In this document: positions 63,098 through 64,000 of the stretch, piece after piece
Position numbering within the stretch: the stretch's first letter is position 1
Layout of the letters: each line of letters opens with the position of its first letter
Assembly: GCA_963831645.1 (NCBI GenBank)
Contig: CAWHQZ010000023.1
Span: 496,001 to 560,000 of the forward strand
Origin: CAWHQZ01 sp963831645
GTDB taxonomy: Bacteria; Pseudomonadota; Alphaproteobacteria; Rhizobiales; Aestuariivirgaceae
Reading direction: 5' to 3'
Length of the DNA: 64,000 nucleotides
The notes under the pieces: generated by a model
Told to the model about the DNA's origin: nothing
The model's database searches: none
Seen by the model: the letters and a program-made list of their open reading frames with translations, nothing else
Program-made: the position numbers and the translations under genes

Positions 63098-64000
63098 CTA
63101 CGTCTTGGTGGTTCGACGCGGTTTGATCGTGTAGTTCCATTCAGGATGGAACGGATCGCCGGTGATGTCGAGCGAAGCCATCTCGGTTTTCTTCACCTTG
63201 CGGCCCTTCACGTAGGTGCGCTCGTCGAGTGTGCTGTCGACCGTCAGGCCGGCCTTGGTCGTGGTCGCGGCGATCAGCTCAACGACGGCGACGCGGCTCG
63301 TCAGCGGCCGGCCGCGCCAATTCTGCGTGATGTGGCAGAACAGGCGGTGCTCGATCTTGTTCCACTTCGAGGTGCCGGGTGGATAGTGATGGACGTGGAG
63401 CGTCAGCCTGGTCTCGTCGGCGAGCCGCTGCAGCTCGACTTTCCAGAGCCGCACGCGCGCGCCGTTGGAGCCGCCGCAATCGGCCGTGATGGTCAGCTCG
63501 CGCGCCTTCGGATAGCGCTTCCGACCTGAGCGCTGGAGCCAGGTCCGGATCGACTGGACCGCGAACTCGGCCGTGTCGCTCGTCACGCCGACGCTGACGA
63601 AGCCGGCATTCGCCGTCACGTCGTAGACGCCGTAGGGCACCACCTTGCCGAGCGCCTTGTCCTCGAAGTCGTGCACGTTGACACGCAAAGGCTCGCCCTT
63701 CGGCCGATAATCCGAGCCGCCATTCTTGAAGTTGCCGACGAGCTCCTTCTTCTTCGTATCGACCGAGATGACCGGTTGCCCTTTGGCCTGCGCCGCCACC
63801 ACTTTCGCGTTGATGTGCTCGAACTGGGCGTTGCGATCGGGATGCTTGGAGCCTTCGTCTGCCTTGCGGTTCACCTGCCGCGAGAAGCCGAGCTTGACCA
63901 GTTCCTTCTTCACCGTGTCCGCGCTGATCGGATGGCCCATCTCGGTCAGCGCCTCGGCGAGCTTGTCCATGCTCTTCGACACCCAGATCAGCGGTCGCAT
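63098..64000 (-). mobile_element. ISAzo13-family transposase, running off the right edge
   Basis: The reverse frame covers 300 residues with GHPISADTVKKELVKLGFSR, PVISVDTKKKELVGNFKNGG, ITADCGGSNGARVRLWKVEL and HYPPGTSKWNKIEHRLFCHI, the acidic residues of the DDE catalytic centre in this family. The stop is at 63098 and the N-terminus lies beyond base 64000. This copy looks intact as far as visible. Its end lies only 20 bases from the IS630 piece. Confidence 0.85.

Noticed and set aside
1..64000. CRISPR array, rRNA operon or known phage genes
   Set aside because: I looked for regularly spaced repeats, rRNA signatures and phage structural genes and found none.

Overview
The window reads as a GC-rich alphaproteobacterial chromosome segment, most likely Hyphomicrobiales (Rhizobiales). 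The basis is gene order and gene content: the run scpA-scpB-tatABC-serS-surE-pcm-lysM/M23 then yajC-secD-secF, an aapJQMP general amino-acid transporter behind a divergent metC, a TrmFO-type tRNA methylase, a homologue of the complex I subunit NDUFS4, an AlaX-type editing protein and a short rhizobial-type hypothetical. No rRNA genes or CRISPR arrays were seen. Three tRNA genes are present: Glu(TTC), Pro(TGG) and Arg(TCT).

Layout. 1-14.2 kb is core housekeeping: chromosome condensation, Tat and Sec export, seryl-tRNA synthetase, isoaspartate repair, an envelope LysM/M23 lipoprotein, and an NDUFAF6-like member of the squalene/phytoene synthase fold. 14.3-21.5 kb holds a cytochrome c fusion, trmFO (reverse), a tight bioY-kbl-tdh-mcl group (biotin uptake, threonine breakdown to glycine and acetyl-CoA, malyl-CoA lyase), and a CorA channel. 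21.6-30.5 kb is mostly reverse strand: uvrA, a cysteine-cluster protein, a ribose-type sugar ABC transporter, and a frameshifted polyhydroxyalkanoate synthase. hom and recJ follow.

An accessory stretch begins right after tRNA-Glu (33.9 kb). It has a HigBA-type pair, an unrecognised large gene and a VapBC pair, then a DMT transporter and an RND efflux pump gene broken by about a dozen apparent single-base insertions, although its adaptor gene is intact. After that come glyoxalase I, a sirtuin, a tandem cold-shock protein, DUF192, two tRNAs with the complex I subunit gene between them, then a cobalt-type nitrile hydratase operon (47.3-49.0 kb). 49-61 kb returns to conserved genes: DUF72, M15 peptidase, CreA, metC / aapJQMP, the cysK-alaX-sseA-GNAT operon, and an AlkC-like protein. 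The right end (62-64 kb) is a graveyard of IS110, IS630 and ISAzo13 pieces.

Frameshifts are a theme of the window. surE, phaC, higB, the large hypothetical, vapB, the RND permease and probably the cold-shock gene each read as one protein only after a base is added or removed. Apart from surE, all lie between 29.4 and 44.5 kb, and nearly all look like one extra base. A local sequence or assembly problem is therefore as likely as true gene decay, and calls in that part should be treated with care.
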